From: an uncultured Holophagaceae bacterium
Lineage (GTDB): Bacteria > Acidobacteriota > Holophagae > Holophagales > Holophagaceae
NCBI GenBank assembly: GCA_903884655.1
Contig: CAISFO010000037.1
Coordinates: 1-64,000 of the forward strand
DNA length: 64,000 nucleotides
Reading direction: 5' to 3'
The notes under the pieces were generated by a model, which was not told the origin of the DNA, did not search any database, and worked only from the letters and a program-made list of their open reading frames with translations. Shown in pieces: positions 16,818 to 26,034 of this stretch. A program made the translations under genes and the position numbers. Every line of letters begins with the position of its first letter. Within the stretch, counting starts at the first letter, position 1.

Positions 16818-18569
16818 ATGGCCCTGGAAGACACTCAGCTGGTGCGCGGCGGCAGTTTCATGTTCCACTCCGCAGGCTCACTGCCCCAGGCCACACCCGA
16901 GGAGAGCAGCGAAGAGGCCCTGGCCATCGCCGAGGCCGCCCGGGACTTTGTGACCGGCGAGATCCTGCCCCGGGACGAGGAGATCGACCACCTCGACCTG
17001 GAGCTCACCCGCAACCTGCTGGCCAAGGCCGGCGACCTGGGCATCCTGGGCATGGAGATCCCCGAGGCCTACGGCGGCCTGGACCTGGACAAGAAGACCG
17101 CCCTGCTGGTGCTGGAGGAGATGGCCAAGCAGGCCAGCTTCTCCACCAGCTACACGGCCCACACCAGCATCGGCACCATGCCCATCGTCTACTTCGGGAA
17201 CGCCGAACAGAAGGCCAAGTACCTGCCGAAGCTGGCCACGGGCGAGTGGTGCGCGGCCTACGCGCTGACCGAAGCCGGCAGCGGTTCCGACGCCCTGGGG
17301 GCCAAGGCCACCGCCGTGCTGGTGGATGGCCACTGGGTGCTGAACGGCACCAAGGCCTGGATCACCAACGCCGGCTTCGCCGATGTCTTCGTGATCTTCG
17401 CCAAGATCAACGGCAGCCACCTGAGCGCCTTCATCGTCGAGAAGACCGACCCCGGCATCAGCACCGGGGCCGAGGAAAAGAAGATGGGCATCAAGGGCAG
17501 TTCCACCCGCACCGTGATCCTGGAGAACTGCCGCATCCCCGAGGACCGCCTCCTGGGCGGCAAGGGCAAGGGCGCCCGCATCGCTCTGGGCATCCTCAAC
17601 GTGGGCCGCTTCAAGCTGGGCGCCAGCTCCGTGGGCGGCGGCAAGCGGGTGCTCGACTACACGCTCAAGTACACGGCGGAGCGCACCCAGTTCGGCAAGC
17701 CCCTCAACGCCTTCGGCCTCATCCAGCAGAAGCTGGCCAACATGGCCGTCCGGATCTTCGTGGGCGAGAGCATGAGCTTCCGCACCATCGGCTATCTGGA
17801 CGAGGCCCTCGCCCTCACCAGCTGGGAGAGCGAGACCGGCGGCGCCGACAAGATGAAGGCCATCGACGAATACGCCATGGAAGCTTCCATGTCCAAGGTC
17901 TGGGGCAGCGAGGCCCTCTTCGCCACCGCCGATGACGCCGTGCAGTCCTTCGGCGGCGCGGGCTTCAGCGCCGAATACCCCCCCGAGAAGATCTACCGGG
18001 ACTGCCGCATCAATCGCATCTTCGAGGGCACCAACGAGATCAACCGCCTGCTCATCGCCCAGACCTTCCTCAAGCGCTGCGGCGGTGTGGATGGCCTGCC
18101 GCTGGCGGCGGGCGCCGCCGCACCCCTGGACCTGCCCCAGGACGACCTCCTGCGCACCGTGGCCCTCTCCAAGGCCCGGGCCTTGAAGGTGATCGCCAAG
18201 GCCCAGGCCGAGCACGGTCCCAAGATCCTGGACAACCAGGAGGCCGCCGCCCGCATCGCCAACCTGCTGCTGGAGATCTACGCCATGGAATCCGCGGTGG
18301 TCCGGGCCGGGAAGATGGCCCAGGCCGGACACCGCTGGGCCCCCCTGGCTGCGGACCTGGCCGCGGTCTACGCCCAGGAGGCCTGGAATCGCATCCAGGG
18401 CGAGGCCCGCATGCTGGCGGCGGAGCTGGCCTCCGGGCCGGCCCTGGACACCCTGGTCGCCGAGCTCCTTGCCATGCAGGCCCCCGCCCCCATGGCCCTG
18501 TCAAGCCTCCGCCAGCGGATCGCCGCCGCCCTGGTGGACCAGGGCAGGTACCCGATCTCAGCGGTCTGA
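16818..18569 (+). CDS. Acyl-CoA dehydrogenase, long form (paralogue 1)
   Basis: This 583-residue flavoprotein oxidises acyl-CoA to enoyl-CoA, passing electrons to ETF. FAD/substrate motifs are YALTEAGSGSDA, WITNAGFADVFVIFAK and KGSSTRTVILENCRIPEDR. The catalytic base is E403 in RIFEGTNEINR. The extra ~180-residue C-terminal domain places it with VLCAD/ACAD9-like and Bacillus FadE-type enzymes. A second very similar gene begins 849 bp further on, so they are tandem paralogues split by ubiE on the other strand. The ATG at 16818 follows GGAGG; an upstream TTG at 16803 is possible. Which chain length is used cannot be read from sequence. Confidence 0.93.
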   Translation: MALEDTQLVRGGSFMFHSAGSLPQATPEESSEEALAIAEAARDFVTGEILPRDEEIDHLDLELTRNLLAKAGDLGILGMEIPEAYGGLDLDKKTALLVLEEMAKQASFSTSYTAHTSIGTMPIVYFGNAEQKAKYLPKLATGEWCAAYALTEAGSGSDALGAKATAVLVDGHWVLNGTKAWITNAGFADVFVIFAKINGSHLSAFIVEKTDPGISTGAEEKKMGIKGSSTRTVILENCRIPEDRLLGGKGKGARIALGILNVGRFKLGASSVGGGKRVLDYTLKYTAERTQFGKPLNAFGLIQQKLANMAVRIFVGESMSFRTIGYLDEALALTSWESETGGADKMKAIDEYAMEASMSKVWGSEALFATADDAVQSFGGAGFSAEYPPEKIYRDCRINRIFEGTNEINRLLIAQTFLKRCGGVDGLPLAAGAAAPLDLPQDDLLRTVALSKARALKVIAKAQAEHGPKILDNQEAAARIANLLLEIYAMESAVVRAGKMAQAGHRWAPLAADLAAVYAQEAWNRIQGEARMLAAELASGPALDTLVAELLAMQAPAPMALSSLRQRIAAALVDQGRYPISAV

Positions 18570-18585
18570 GCCTTGGATCGGCCAG

Positions 18586-19278
18586 CTATTTCTGTCCCAC
18601 ATGAAGCGCCACGATGCCGCCCGTGAGGTTGGTCCAGCGGACCTCGCGGAAGCCTGCGGCTTCCAGCTCCGCGGCCAGTGATTTCTGGTCGGGGAAACTC
18701 CGGATGCTTTCGGGCAGGTAGGTGTAGGCGGAGGCATCGCCGCTGATCCAGGCGCCGACGCGGGGCAGGACCCGCATGCTGTACCAGTTGTAGAAGGCCT
18801 TCAACCCGGGGAATACCGGTGTGCTGAACTCCAGGATGGTGAGCCGTCCGCCCGGGCGCAGCACCCGCAGGAATTCCCCGTAGGCCTTCGCGCGGTTCTC
18901 CACGTTGCGAATGCCGTAGCAGATGGTGAGGCCGTCGAAGCTGGCATCGCGGAAGGGCAGGCACTGGGCGTCCGCATCGCTGGAGCCCCAGATCAGGCCG
19001 GACAGACCCTTCCTCCTGAACTTGGTCGGCCCCAGGCGCAGCATGGCGTGCGTGAAATCCGTGCTGACCACTTCAGCGCCCCGGCGTGCCAGGGCCAGGC
19101 TCGAATCCCCCGTCCCCGCCGCGACGTCCAGGAACCGCTTGCCCGGAGCCGCGCCGCTGGCCCGGGCCATGCGCCACCACCACCAGAAATCCGCGCCGCC
19201 GGACAGTACGTGGTTCAGCACGTCGTACTTGCCGGCAATGGCCGAAAACATCTGCTGCACTTGTCGGCCTTCCGGCAT
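18586..19278 (-). CDS. ubiE: Demethylmenaquinone/ubiquinone methyltransferase UbiE/MenG
   Basis: This is a 230-residue SAM-dependent C-methyltransferase for the last step of menaquinone (or ubiquinone) synthesis. Motifs: VQQMFSAIAGKYDVLNHVLS, the SAM loop LDVAAGTGDSSLALA, the UbiE signature YGIRNVENRAKAYGEFLRVL, and LEFSTPVFPGLKAFYNWYS. ATG 19278 follows GGAGG at short spacing, and an ATG at 19296 is the alternative. An anaerobe of this kind would use menaquinone, which PsrC-type proteins elsewhere in the window also oxidise (inference). Confidence 0.92.
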   Translation of the reverse strand: MPEGRQVQQMFSAIAGKYDVLNHVLSGGADFWWWWRMARASGAAPGKRFLDVAAGTGDSSLALARRGAEVVSTDFTHAMLRLGPTKFRRKGLSGLIWGSSDADAQCLPFRDASFDGLTICYGIRNVENRAKAYGEFLRVLRPGGRLTILEFSTPVFPGLKAFYNWYSMRVLPRVGAWISGDASAYTYLPESIRSFPDQKSLAAELEAAGFREVRWTNLTGGIVALHVGQK

Positions 19279-19417
19279 CCATCCTCCGCGTGGCAATGTC
19301 CCATTGAACCAGAGTCAGTGCCTACCTGAGGTATCTGCCCCGTTGACCGAAAGTAGAGGCTAGCCAATCAACTTCCAGCCCCCCATCTTGATCCTTACCC
19401 AATCCGGAGGAAGACAG

Positions 19418-21202
19418 ATGAGCACCACCGCTGCAGAGCAGGTCAAAGGGGGCAGTTTCCTGATGACCCCCATCGGGGCCATGCCCCAGTTCACGCCTGA
19501 GGAATTCGGTGATGACGCCAAGGAATTCGCCCAGGCTGCCCGCGACTTCATGCAGGGCAAAGTGCTGCCCAGGGACGAGGAGATCGACAAGCTCGACCTG
19601 CCCCTGAGCGTTGAGCTCATGAAGAAGGCCGGCGAGCTCGGCCTGCTGAGCCTGGACATCCCCGAGGCCTACGACGGCATGGACGTGGACAAGCGCACGG
19701 CGATGCTGGTGCTGGAAGAGATGAGCAAGCAGGGCAGCTTCGCCGTGACCTACAGCGCCAACACCGGCATCGGCACCCTGCCCATCGTCTACTTCGGCAC
19801 CGAGGCTCAGAAGAAGGCCTACCTGCCCAAGCTCGGCACCGGCGAGTGGCTGGCCGCCTACGCCCTCACCGAGGCCGGCAGCGGGTCCGACGCCATGGGC
19901 GCCAAGGCCACCGCCGTGCTTGACGGCGACTCCTGGGTGCTGAATGGCACCAAGATGTGGATCACCAACGCCGGTTTCGCCGATGTCTTCATCATTTTCG
20001 CCAAGGTGGACGGCCAGCAGTTCAGCGCCTTCATCGTGGAGAAGACCGACCCCGGCATCACCACCGGCCTGGAAGAGAAGAAGCTCGGCATCAAGGGCAG
20101 TTCCACCCGCACCGTGATCCTCGAGAACTGCCGCATCCCCAAGGACCGCGTCCTGGGCGAGATCGGCAAGGGGCACAAGATCGCCTTCGGCATCCTCAAC
20201 GTGGGCCGGTTCAAGCTGGGTGTGGGCAGCCAGGGCGGCATGAAGCGGATTCTGGAATACACCCTCCGCTACACCTCCGAGCGCTTCCAGTTCGGCAAGG
20301 CCATCAACTCCTTCGGCCTCATCCAGCAAAAGCTGGCGGACATGGCCACCAAGATCTTCGTCCTGGAGGCGCTGAACTTCCGCACCGTGGGTTACATCGA
20401 CGAGGCCCTCCACAACACCTCCTGGGACAGCCCCACTGCCGGCGCCGACAAGATGGCCGCCATCGACGAGTTCACCATCGAGTGCAGCATCTCCAAGGTC
20501 TGGGGCAGCGAGGCCCTGTTTTTCGTGGCGGACGAGGCCGTGCAGGCCTATGGCGGCTACGGCTTCAGCGCCGAGTACCCGCCGGAAAAGGCCCTCCGCG
20601 ACTGCCGCATCAACCGCATCTTCGAGGGCACCAACGAGATCAACCGCCTGCTCATCGCCGGCACGCTTCTCAAGCGCGCCATGAAGGGCGAGCTGCCCCT
20701 CATGCAGTTCGGCCAGCAGGTGGCCAAGGAGATCTCCAACCCCATCAAGGCCGAGAGCTTCACCGGCCCCCTGGCCCGCCTGAAGCACGGCGTCGAACTG
20801 AGCAAGCGCCAGTGCATGCTGGCGGCCGGCCTGGCCGTGCAAGTGCTGGGCCAGAAGCTCATCGACAACCAGGAGGTCATGGCCCGCATGAGCAACATGC
20901 TCATGGAGATCTACGCCATGGAATCCGCCGTGGTGCGCGCCGAGCGCATGGTGGAGGGCGGCCACCGCTGGGCCCAGATCGCCCGGGACATGACGGAACT
21001 CTTCGTCAATGAGAGCTGGCACAAGGTCCACGGCGACGCCCGCATGCTCTGCGCGGATGTGGTCGAAGGCGAGGCCCTGCGCCATGCCCTGGCGGGCGTG
21101 AAGGCCTTCGCCGAGTTCCATCCCACCAGCAGCGCCCGGCTGCGGGGACGGATCGCGTCGGAAGTTATTCAGAAGGGTGTCTACCCGGTCGAAGTGATCT
21201 GA
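19418..21202 (+). CDS. Acyl-CoA dehydrogenase, long form (paralogue 2)
   Basis: This is a 594-residue protein closely similar along its whole length to the enzyme encoded at 16818. Motifs are the same: YALTEAGSGSDAMGAKA, WITNAGFADVFIIFAK and FEGTNEINR with the catalytic Glu also at residue 403. It has the same C-terminal helical domain ending in VYPVEVI. The ATG at 19418 follows GGAGG. It is presumably for beta-oxidation; the divergence between the copies, mostly in the last third, suggests different substrate ranges. A duplicate of its last nine codons lies 80 bp past the stop. Confidence 0.93.
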   Translation: MSTTAAEQVKGGSFLMTPIGAMPQFTPEEFGDDAKEFAQAARDFMQGKVLPRDEEIDKLDLPLSVELMKKAGELGLLSLDIPEAYDGMDVDKRTAMLVLEEMSKQGSFAVTYSANTGIGTLPIVYFGTEAQKKAYLPKLGTGEWLAAYALTEAGSGSDAMGAKATAVLDGDSWVLNGTKMWITNAGFADVFIIFAKVDGQQFSAFIVEKTDPGITTGLEEKKLGIKGSSTRTVILENCRIPKDRVLGEIGKGHKIAFGILNVGRFKLGVGSQGGMKRILEYTLRYTSERFQFGKAINSFGLIQQKLADMATKIFVLEALNFRTVGYIDEALHNTSWDSPTAGADKMAAIDEFTIECSISKVWGSEALFFVADEAVQAYGGYGFSAEYPPEKALRDCRINRIFEGTNEINRLLIAGTLLKRAMKGELPLMQFGQQVAKEISNPIKAESFTGPLARLKHGVELSKRQCMLAAGLAVQVLGQKLIDNQEVMARMSNMLMEIYAMESAVVRAERMVEGGHRWAQIARDMTELFVNESWHKVHGDARMLCADVVEGEALRHALAGVKAFAEFHPTSSARLRGRIASEVIQKGVYPVEVI

Positions 21203-21223
21203 CTCCAGGCGAGGCTCAGCCTG

Positions 21224-21274
21224 ACGGGTGCCCGGCGGGAACCGCGACATTCAGTCGCGCTTCCCGCCACCCGT
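21224..21274. repeat. Long imperfect hairpin between gene tail and its relict copy
   Basis: ACGGGTG, GGCGGGAA and CGCGAC on the left pair with GTCGCG, TTCCCGCC and CCCGT on the right around ATTCA. It is about 19 bp of paired bases with small bulges, and it separates the intact dehydrogenase 3' end from the duplicated tail. Confidence 0.6.
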
Positions 21275-21286
21275 TTGGGCTTCGCG

Positions 21287-21317
21287 GGTGTCTACCCGAT
21301 CGAAGTGCTCTGACCCC
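21287..21317 (+). repeat. Relict copy of the acyl-CoA dehydrogenase 3' end
   Basis: GGTGTCTACCCGATCGAAGT continues to a TGA and encodes GVYPIEVL, against GVYPVEVI at the end of the intact gene (21176-21206). Only 3 of 31 bases differ. It probably marks a lost third tandem paralogue. Confidence 0.65.
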
Positions 21318-21347
21318 TGCGCCACCGCTGTGCGGCGGCGAACACGG

Positions 21348-21374
21348 AAGGGCCCCGTTCGGGGCCCTTTCGCT
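21348..21374. terminator. Bidirectional terminator
   Basis: AAGGGCCCC (21348-21356) pairs perfectly with GGGGCCCTT (21361-21369) around GTTC, followed by TCGCTT. It lies between the convergent acyl-CoA dehydrogenase and FecR-domain genes and can serve both. Confidence 0.8.
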
Positions 21375-21399
21375 TGTCAGGAAGGTGATCTGAGCCGCT

Positions 21400-23337
21400 T
21401 CAGTTCTTCTTCTCCTCGTGCTTCTTGTCCACGTGGGGCTGTTCGCGGGCCGGTTCCACCTTGGGTGCGGGACGGCCCTCGCGCTCCGCCTTCGGCGGTT
21501 CCGGGCGGCGCTCTTCCCGGGGCCGGGGTTCTAGGCTGCGCTCCCGAGGGGCTGGTTCCATGCGCCGTTCTTCCACGGGCCGGGGTCGAGGGTCCACCAG
21601 GCGTTCCCGGGGAGGCGGTTCCACGGGGCGGACAGGGGCGGGTTGCACCGGGCGGTCGTCGATGCGTGACCTGGGCTCTGTGGGACGCTCCCGAGGCACG
21701 GGCTCGATGCGGGGCCTGGGCTCCGCGGGGCGCTCCCGAGGCACAGGCTCGATGCGGGGCCTGGGTTCCATGGGGCGCTCTCGCGGAGGTGGCTCAGGAC
21801 GCAATACGTCGATGCGAGGGCGCGATTCCACCGGCGCTTCCCGGTGAGGGGAGGGGCGGTCGATGGGCATCACCCGCCCGCGGTCCTCGAAGGGTCTCCG
21901 GGGCGGTTCACCGCCCTGGGGACGGTTGACCCCACCAGCTGGAGGGCTCGGCTCCCGGCGAAGAATGACGCGGCCCGTGGCGACCTGGGCCTGGCGCTCG
22001 TAGGCCCCCATCCGCTCGCGGTGCACGTCCTGCCGGAAGGCGGTCTGGAACTGGCCGGGATTGCGGAATTCCGTGGTGGAGACCATCAGCGGGGAGCGCT
22101 GCCAGGACCTGCGCGGGTCCCGCCCGCCGTCCGTCCAGCCGGGTCCACCGGCCGGGGCGTTGAAGGTGCGGAGGACGTGGACATCCGAATAGACCCGGGT
22201 ATGGATATTGGGCGCGCCGATGAGGTTGATCGACACCACGTTCCAGGCGTAGCCGCCGCCCCAGGCGCCGTAGCCCCAGTGGCAAGGGGTGTTGTAGTAG
22301 CCCAGGGGCGCCCAGCCGCAGTAGCCGGGAGTGTAGTTCCAGGCCACCCAGGCGGGACTGTAGTTGACGCCGGGAATCCAGAACCAGCCGACGCCCGCGC
22401 CCCAGTGCCAGCGGCCGTGGTGGTAGGCCACATAGGCCCAGGGCTCGTCCGACACCCAGGTCATGCCACCGGAATAGGGGGCCCAGCGGCCCTGGTAGTA
22501 GGGACGCCAATCCTCGGCGACGCCGGCAGGCTGCCACACATCCCCGAACTCATCGGTATGGATCCAGCGGCCATGACCATCGAGCTCGTCGGCGTAGTAG
22601 CGGAGTTCAGGCGGTACCCGGTCCCAGCTTTCGCCCCGCTGGATCATCACGGCGCGGTCACTCCAGCGGTCGAAGTCGTCGCCATCGTACGTGTTGTAGC
22701 TGCGAACACGATCCAGGCCGTCCTGGGGGCTGTAGACCGTCAGCCGTTCGCCGGCACTGACCCGGGCCTCGTCGCGTTCATTGACGAAAGCCACCCGGCC
22801 GCTCTGGACCTTGAGGCGCACCAACCGGTCGCGCTCTGCCTCGAGCGTGAAGGTGCCTTGATCGAAGCAGGTGGCCGTGCCCGAAGGGGTGTCCACCCGG
22901 AAGTGGGCATTCGACTGACCCCCCAGCAGAATGCGCAGGCGGCCGTAGTCCAGGCGAAGCAGTACCTGCTTTTCGCCATTCCGGTCCGTGAAGAGGGCGG
23001 CCACGGTAAAGCGGGTTGCGCCACCGAATGCCACCCGGGTGCCATCGCCAAGTTGCAGAACGCCACGACCGCGGCTTTCCACGACATCCCCTTCCGCAAT
23101 GGGGGTGCCCCGGCTCAGCAGCTCGTCCAGGTCGCCCTTGCGTACGTGGACTTCGCCTTCGAGAGCCCGCACCATGGCGTAGCGTTCGGGCGCCTCGCCC
23201 TGGTAGGCGTCATCTTCAAACGGGCCCGGAGGCGGGGCTTCGAACGGCCCTGCGGGCGGGGCCTGGGCAGCCCCCATCAGGATGACGGCGGGCAGGCTCA
23301 GGGTGGTCCATCGGAAACGGCTGAGCATCGGGTTCAT
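21400..23337 (-). CDS. Secreted FecR-domain / DUF6600 protein with charged Pro-Arg tail
   Basis: This is a 645-residue exported protein. The signal peptide is residues 1-26. A FecR-type domain (about 50-215; GDVVESRGRGVLQLGDGTRVAF, FRVDTPSGTATCFDQGTF) has no transmembrane sensor arrangement. A Trp/Tyr-rich DUF6600 module (about 235-400) has repeats such as YYQGRWAPY, WVAWNYTPGYCGWAPLG and WGYGAWGGGYAW. The last ~190 residues are low-complexity, dominated by PRERPxEPRPRIEPV-like repeats and ending in a Lys/Glu tail. It is probably a cell-surface or periplasmic structural protein; no enzyme motif is visible. GGAGGG precedes the ATG. Confidence 0.8.
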   Translation of the reverse strand: MNPMLSRFRWTTLSLPAVILMGAAQAPPAGPFEAPPPGPFEDDAYQGEAPERYAMVRALEGEVHVRKGDLDELLSRGTPIAEGDVVESRGRGVLQLGDGTRVAFGGATRFTVAALFTDRNGEKQVLLRLDYGRLRILLGGQSNAHFRVDTPSGTATCFDQGTFTLEAERDRLVRLKVQSGRVAFVNERDEARVSAGERLTVYSPQDGLDRVRSYNTYDGDDFDRWSDRAVMIQRGESWDRVPPELRYYADELDGHGRWIHTDEFGDVWQPAGVAEDWRPYYQGRWAPYSGGMTWVSDEPWAYVAYHHGRWHWGAGVGWFWIPGVNYSPAWVAWNYTPGYCGWAPLGYYNTPCHWGYGAWGGGYAWNVVSINLIGAPNIHTRVYSDVHVLRTFNAPAGGPGWTDGGRDPRRSWQRSPLMVSTTEFRNPGQFQTAFRQDVHRERMGAYERQAQVATGRVILRREPSPPAGGVNRPQGGEPPRRPFEDRGRVMPIDRPSPHREAPVESRPRIDVLRPEPPPRERPMEPRPRIEPVPRERPAEPRPRIEPVPRERPTEPRSRIDDRPVQPAPVRPVEPPPRERLVDPRPRPVEERRMEPAPRERSLEPRPREERRPEPPKAEREGRPAPKVEPAREQPHVDKKHEEKKN

Positions 23338-23439
23338 GAGCCCTCCATGGGAATGGATGCCGGATCAGGCCGGATCGTTTCCTGTGGAAGGACAGCCAGG
23401 GCCGTGCCAAACCAGGCTCCAGGCGACGTGGGTCCGGGG

Positions 23440-24114
23440 TTATTCCTTGGGGAAGGGCGCCAGGGCGGTGCCGGCCTTGGCGTTGGGATCGACATGAGGT
23501 CCCAGGACCGCCAGGCGTGGGAGGAGTCCCATCCAGGGGATGGACCACTGCCTGGGCGCACCGCGGTCCACATCGCCAGCGGCCACGACCAGCCGGTCCG
23601 GCAGGAATCTCAGCTCGAGGTCCCGCCCCGGTGGCAGGGGCAGATGCACCAGGCGGGCGGTGGCGGGATGAACCACGGTGAGAATACCTTCGCCGTCTTC
23701 CAGGATCCAGAGAAGTCCCCGTAAAAAGGGGCGGAAGTCCTCGGCCACCCAGCGGAGTCCGCCCAGCCCCTGGCTCAGCGGCGAGTCTTTCGGGAATGGC
23801 CACGCTCCCGATGCGGGGGATAGGGGCAATCCGCCATCGCGCCAGGCCTTCAGCGGACGGCCCGGCAGACCGGTCCTCAATCGGATGATCCCCCGGGCAT
23901 CCCGGATACTCAGCGTGCCATCTCCGGTGAGCCGCGCCTCCAGAGGGCCCACAGAGGGTTTCGCATCGACCGGCGCCTCCAGGCGCAGGGACCCAGGAAC
24001 CACCTGCCAGGCCAGACTAGGCACTTGCTCCCAGGCCAGGGCCGGTTTGCGCTGGGCGCCGAGGCTGGCGGTGGCCAGCGCCAGGCCCGTCAGGAGGAGG
24101 GCGCCCAGCCGCAT
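23440..24114 (-). CDS. Putative exported protein of unknown function
   Basis: This is a 224-residue protein with an N-terminal signal peptide (LLLTGLALATASLGA, residues ~5-20) and no recognised domain. The remainder has alternating hydrophobic strands and may form a small beta-propeller or lipid-binding fold, but nothing specific can be assigned. Its start overlaps the 3' end of tatD by 25 bp behind GGAGG, so it is translationally coupled to tatD. Confidence 0.65.
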   Translation of the reverse strand: MRLGALLLTGLALATASLGAQRKPALAWEQVPSLAWQVVPGSLRLEAPVDAKPSVGPLEARLTGDGTLSIRDARGIIRLRTGLPGRPLKAWRDGGLPLSPASGAWPFPKDSPLSQGLGGLRWVAEDFRPFLRGLLWILEDGEGILTVVHPATARLVHLPLPPGRDLELRFLPDRLVVAAGDVDRGAPRQWSIPWMGLLPRLAVLGPHVDPNAKAGTALAPFPKE

Positions 24115-24869
24115 AGGGCCTCCAGGTTGCGGGTGGTCAGCTCCGCCAGGTGCACCGAGGTGATGCCCCGCAGATCAGCCACCGCTTCAGCAGTGAATCG
24201 CACGAAGCCGGGTTCGTTGGGCTTGCCCCGGTAGGGCACCGGCGCCAGGAAGGGCGCATCGGTCTCCACCAGGACGCGGTCCGCCGGGGCCCAGGCCGCC
24301 ACATCGCGGACCGCCTCGGCCTTCTTGAAGGTGGCGATGCCCGAAAAGCTCAGGTAGAACCCCAGGTCCAGCGCACGCTGGGCGAAGACCCGGTCCTCGC
24401 TGAAGCAGTGGATGATCCCGCGCACGGCATCGGCCCCTTCTTCCTCCAGGATGTCGAGGGTGGCCGCTGGCGCTGATCGGGTGTGGATCATCAGGGGCTT
24501 GCCCAGGGCCTTCGCCAGCCGGATCTGAGCCCGGAAAGCCGCCTCCTGGACGTCCCGGGGGCTCAGGTCGTAATGCCAGTCAAGGCCCGTTTCCCCCACG
24601 AACCGAACGGCCGGATCGACCAGGAGGACGCCAAGAGCGTTCGCCACTTCCGGCGACCAGCTCTTGGCTTCGTGAGGATGGACGCCCAGGCTGGCCTGGA
24701 CGCCTGGGGTCCGGGTGGCCAGATCCAGCACCAGCCGGGAATCCTCCAGATCCGTGCCCACCGCGATGAAGCCTGTCACCCCCTGGGACCGTGCCCGCTG
24801 CAGGGTGGCCTCCACCTGGTCGGGAGCCAGGTAGGAACCGGTGAGGTGGCAGTGCGCGTCCACAAGCAT
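24090..24869 (-). CDS. TatD family metal-dependent hydrolase (DNase)
   Basis: This is a 259-residue TIM-barrel hydrolase. Metal ligands are visible in DAHCHL (residues 4-9), the Glu of GETGLDWHYD, the His of MIHTRSA, the His of GIIHCFSED and the Asp of VETDAPFL. The family includes 3'-5' exonucleases in DNA repair and D-amino-acyl-tRNA or nucleic acid hydrolysis. Length is normal. It is followed by a coupled exported protein of unknown role. Confidence 0.92.
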   Translation of the reverse strand: MLVDAHCHLTGSYLAPDQVEATLQRARSQGVTGFIAVGTDLEDSRLVLDLATRTPGVQASLGVHPHEAKSWSPEVANALGVLLVDPAVRFVGETGLDWHYDLSPRDVQEAAFRAQIRLAKALGKPLMIHTRSAPAATLDILEEEGADAVRGIIHCFSEDRVFAQRALDLGFYLSFSGIATFKKAEAVRDVAAWAPADRVLVETDAPFLAPVPYRGKPNEPGFVRFTAEAVADLRGITSVHLAELTTRNLEALCGWAPSS

Positions 24870-25032
24870 GGAGCCATGTTCTCATGCGGGCCCCCACGGG
24901 AGGTCCTCGGGCTCCTCTGTGACCTTGGGCACGAACCTCGATGGCCGACCCCCAACCCCTGCATGCTGGAAGGATTCGGAGCCCAAACTGTCCCTCAACT
25001 ACCCGACCACACCCAAGACGGAGCTGCCCCGC

Positions 25033-26034
25033 ATGCTGCAGGTGCGGGACGGCCTGAAGGATGGCCTGGGGCGGGGCATCACCTACCTCCGCGTGTCGGT
25101 CACCGAGCAGTGCAACCTCGCCTGCGTCTACTGCAAGCCGAGGACCGGCAGCCTGGAGCGGGCCACACCGCCGGTCATGAGCCGCAACGAGGTGGTCCAG
25201 CTGGTGAAAGTGTTCACCAGCCTCGGCGTCCGCAAAGTGCGCCTAACGGGTGGGGAACCTCTCCTGAGACGGGATCTGGAGACCATCATCGCGGGCATCA
25301 GCCCCGAAGTGGAAGGCCGGGTGCACCTCACCACCAATGGCATCCACCTGGCCCGCCGGGCCCGAGCCCTGCGGGACGCGGGCCTTTCCGGCGTCAACGT
25401 CAGCCTCGACGCCGCGGATCGCGACACCTTCCAGCGCCTGACCCTGAAGAACGGCCTCGACAAGGTCCTGGCCGGCTTGGAAGCCGCCCGATCCGCGGGC
25501 CTGAAGACCAAGCTCAACGCCGTGGTGCTGCGCGGCTGGAACGATGACCAGATCCTTCCCCTGGCCCGGCTGGCCCAGTCCGAGGGCCTCCAGGTCCGCT
25601 TCATCGAGTTCATGCCCTACCGGGGCAACGGCTGGGGCCAGGAGCAGTTCATGCCCGCGGCGGAGATCCTGCAGATCGTCCAGGAGGGGCTTGACGCGGA
25701 GCTCCAGGAAGAGCCCGTCATCGGCCTGGAGGAAGGCCCCGCACGGATCTTCCGGATCACCGGCAGCCAGGGGAAGGTGGGTGTCATTTCCACCCTCAGC
25801 GATGATTTCTGCGCCCGCTGCAACCGCGTGCGCCTCACCAGCCGCGGGGAGCTGAGGGCCTGTCTCTTCGGCAACCAGCCGGTGGACCTGCTGAAGCCCC
25901 TGCGCCAACAGGCCACCCACGAGGACCTGGTGCAGCTCATCCGGCGGACCCTCATCGAGAAGCTGGACTGCCACCCCATGCGCCGGGGGGAGGCACCCAT
26001 CCTCAGCGATGGCATGTGGCAGGTGGGTGGTTGA
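25033..26034 (+). CDS. moaA: GTP 3',8-cyclase MoaA
   Basis: This 333-residue radical-SAM enzyme carries out the first step of molybdenum cofactor synthesis. The N-terminal cluster motif is CNLACVYC (C27, C31, C34). LTGGEPLLRRDL is the SAM GGE motif. The second cluster motif is CARCNRVRLTSRGELRAC, and the protein ends with the conserved Gly-Gly. The ATG at 25033 has GGAG nine bases upstream; longer frames extend into tatD and are rejected. Its product is needed by the PsrA-type reductase at 29.7 kb. The next gene, mobA, starts inside the moaA stop. Confidence 0.95.
   Translation: MLQVRDGLKDGLGRGITYLRVSVTEQCNLACVYCKPRTGSLERATPPVMSRNEVVQLVKVFTSLGVRKVRLTGGEPLLRRDLETIIAGISPEVEGRVHLTTNGIHLARRARALRDAGLSGVNVSLDAADRDTFQRLTLKNGLDKVLAGLEAARSAGLKTKLNAVVLRGWNDDQILPLARLAQSEGLQVRFIEFMPYRGNGWGQEQFMPAAEILQIVQEGLDAELQEEPVIGLEEGPARIFRITGSQGKVGVISTLSDDFCARCNRVRLTSRGELRACLFGNQPVDLLKPLRQQATHEDLVQLIRRTLIEKLDCHPMRRGEAPILSDGMWQVGG

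Noticed and set aside
16878..21250. Large minus-strand frames opposite the acyl-CoA dehydrogenases
   Set aside because: They are antisense shadows of well supported flavoprotein genes with GC-rich third positions.
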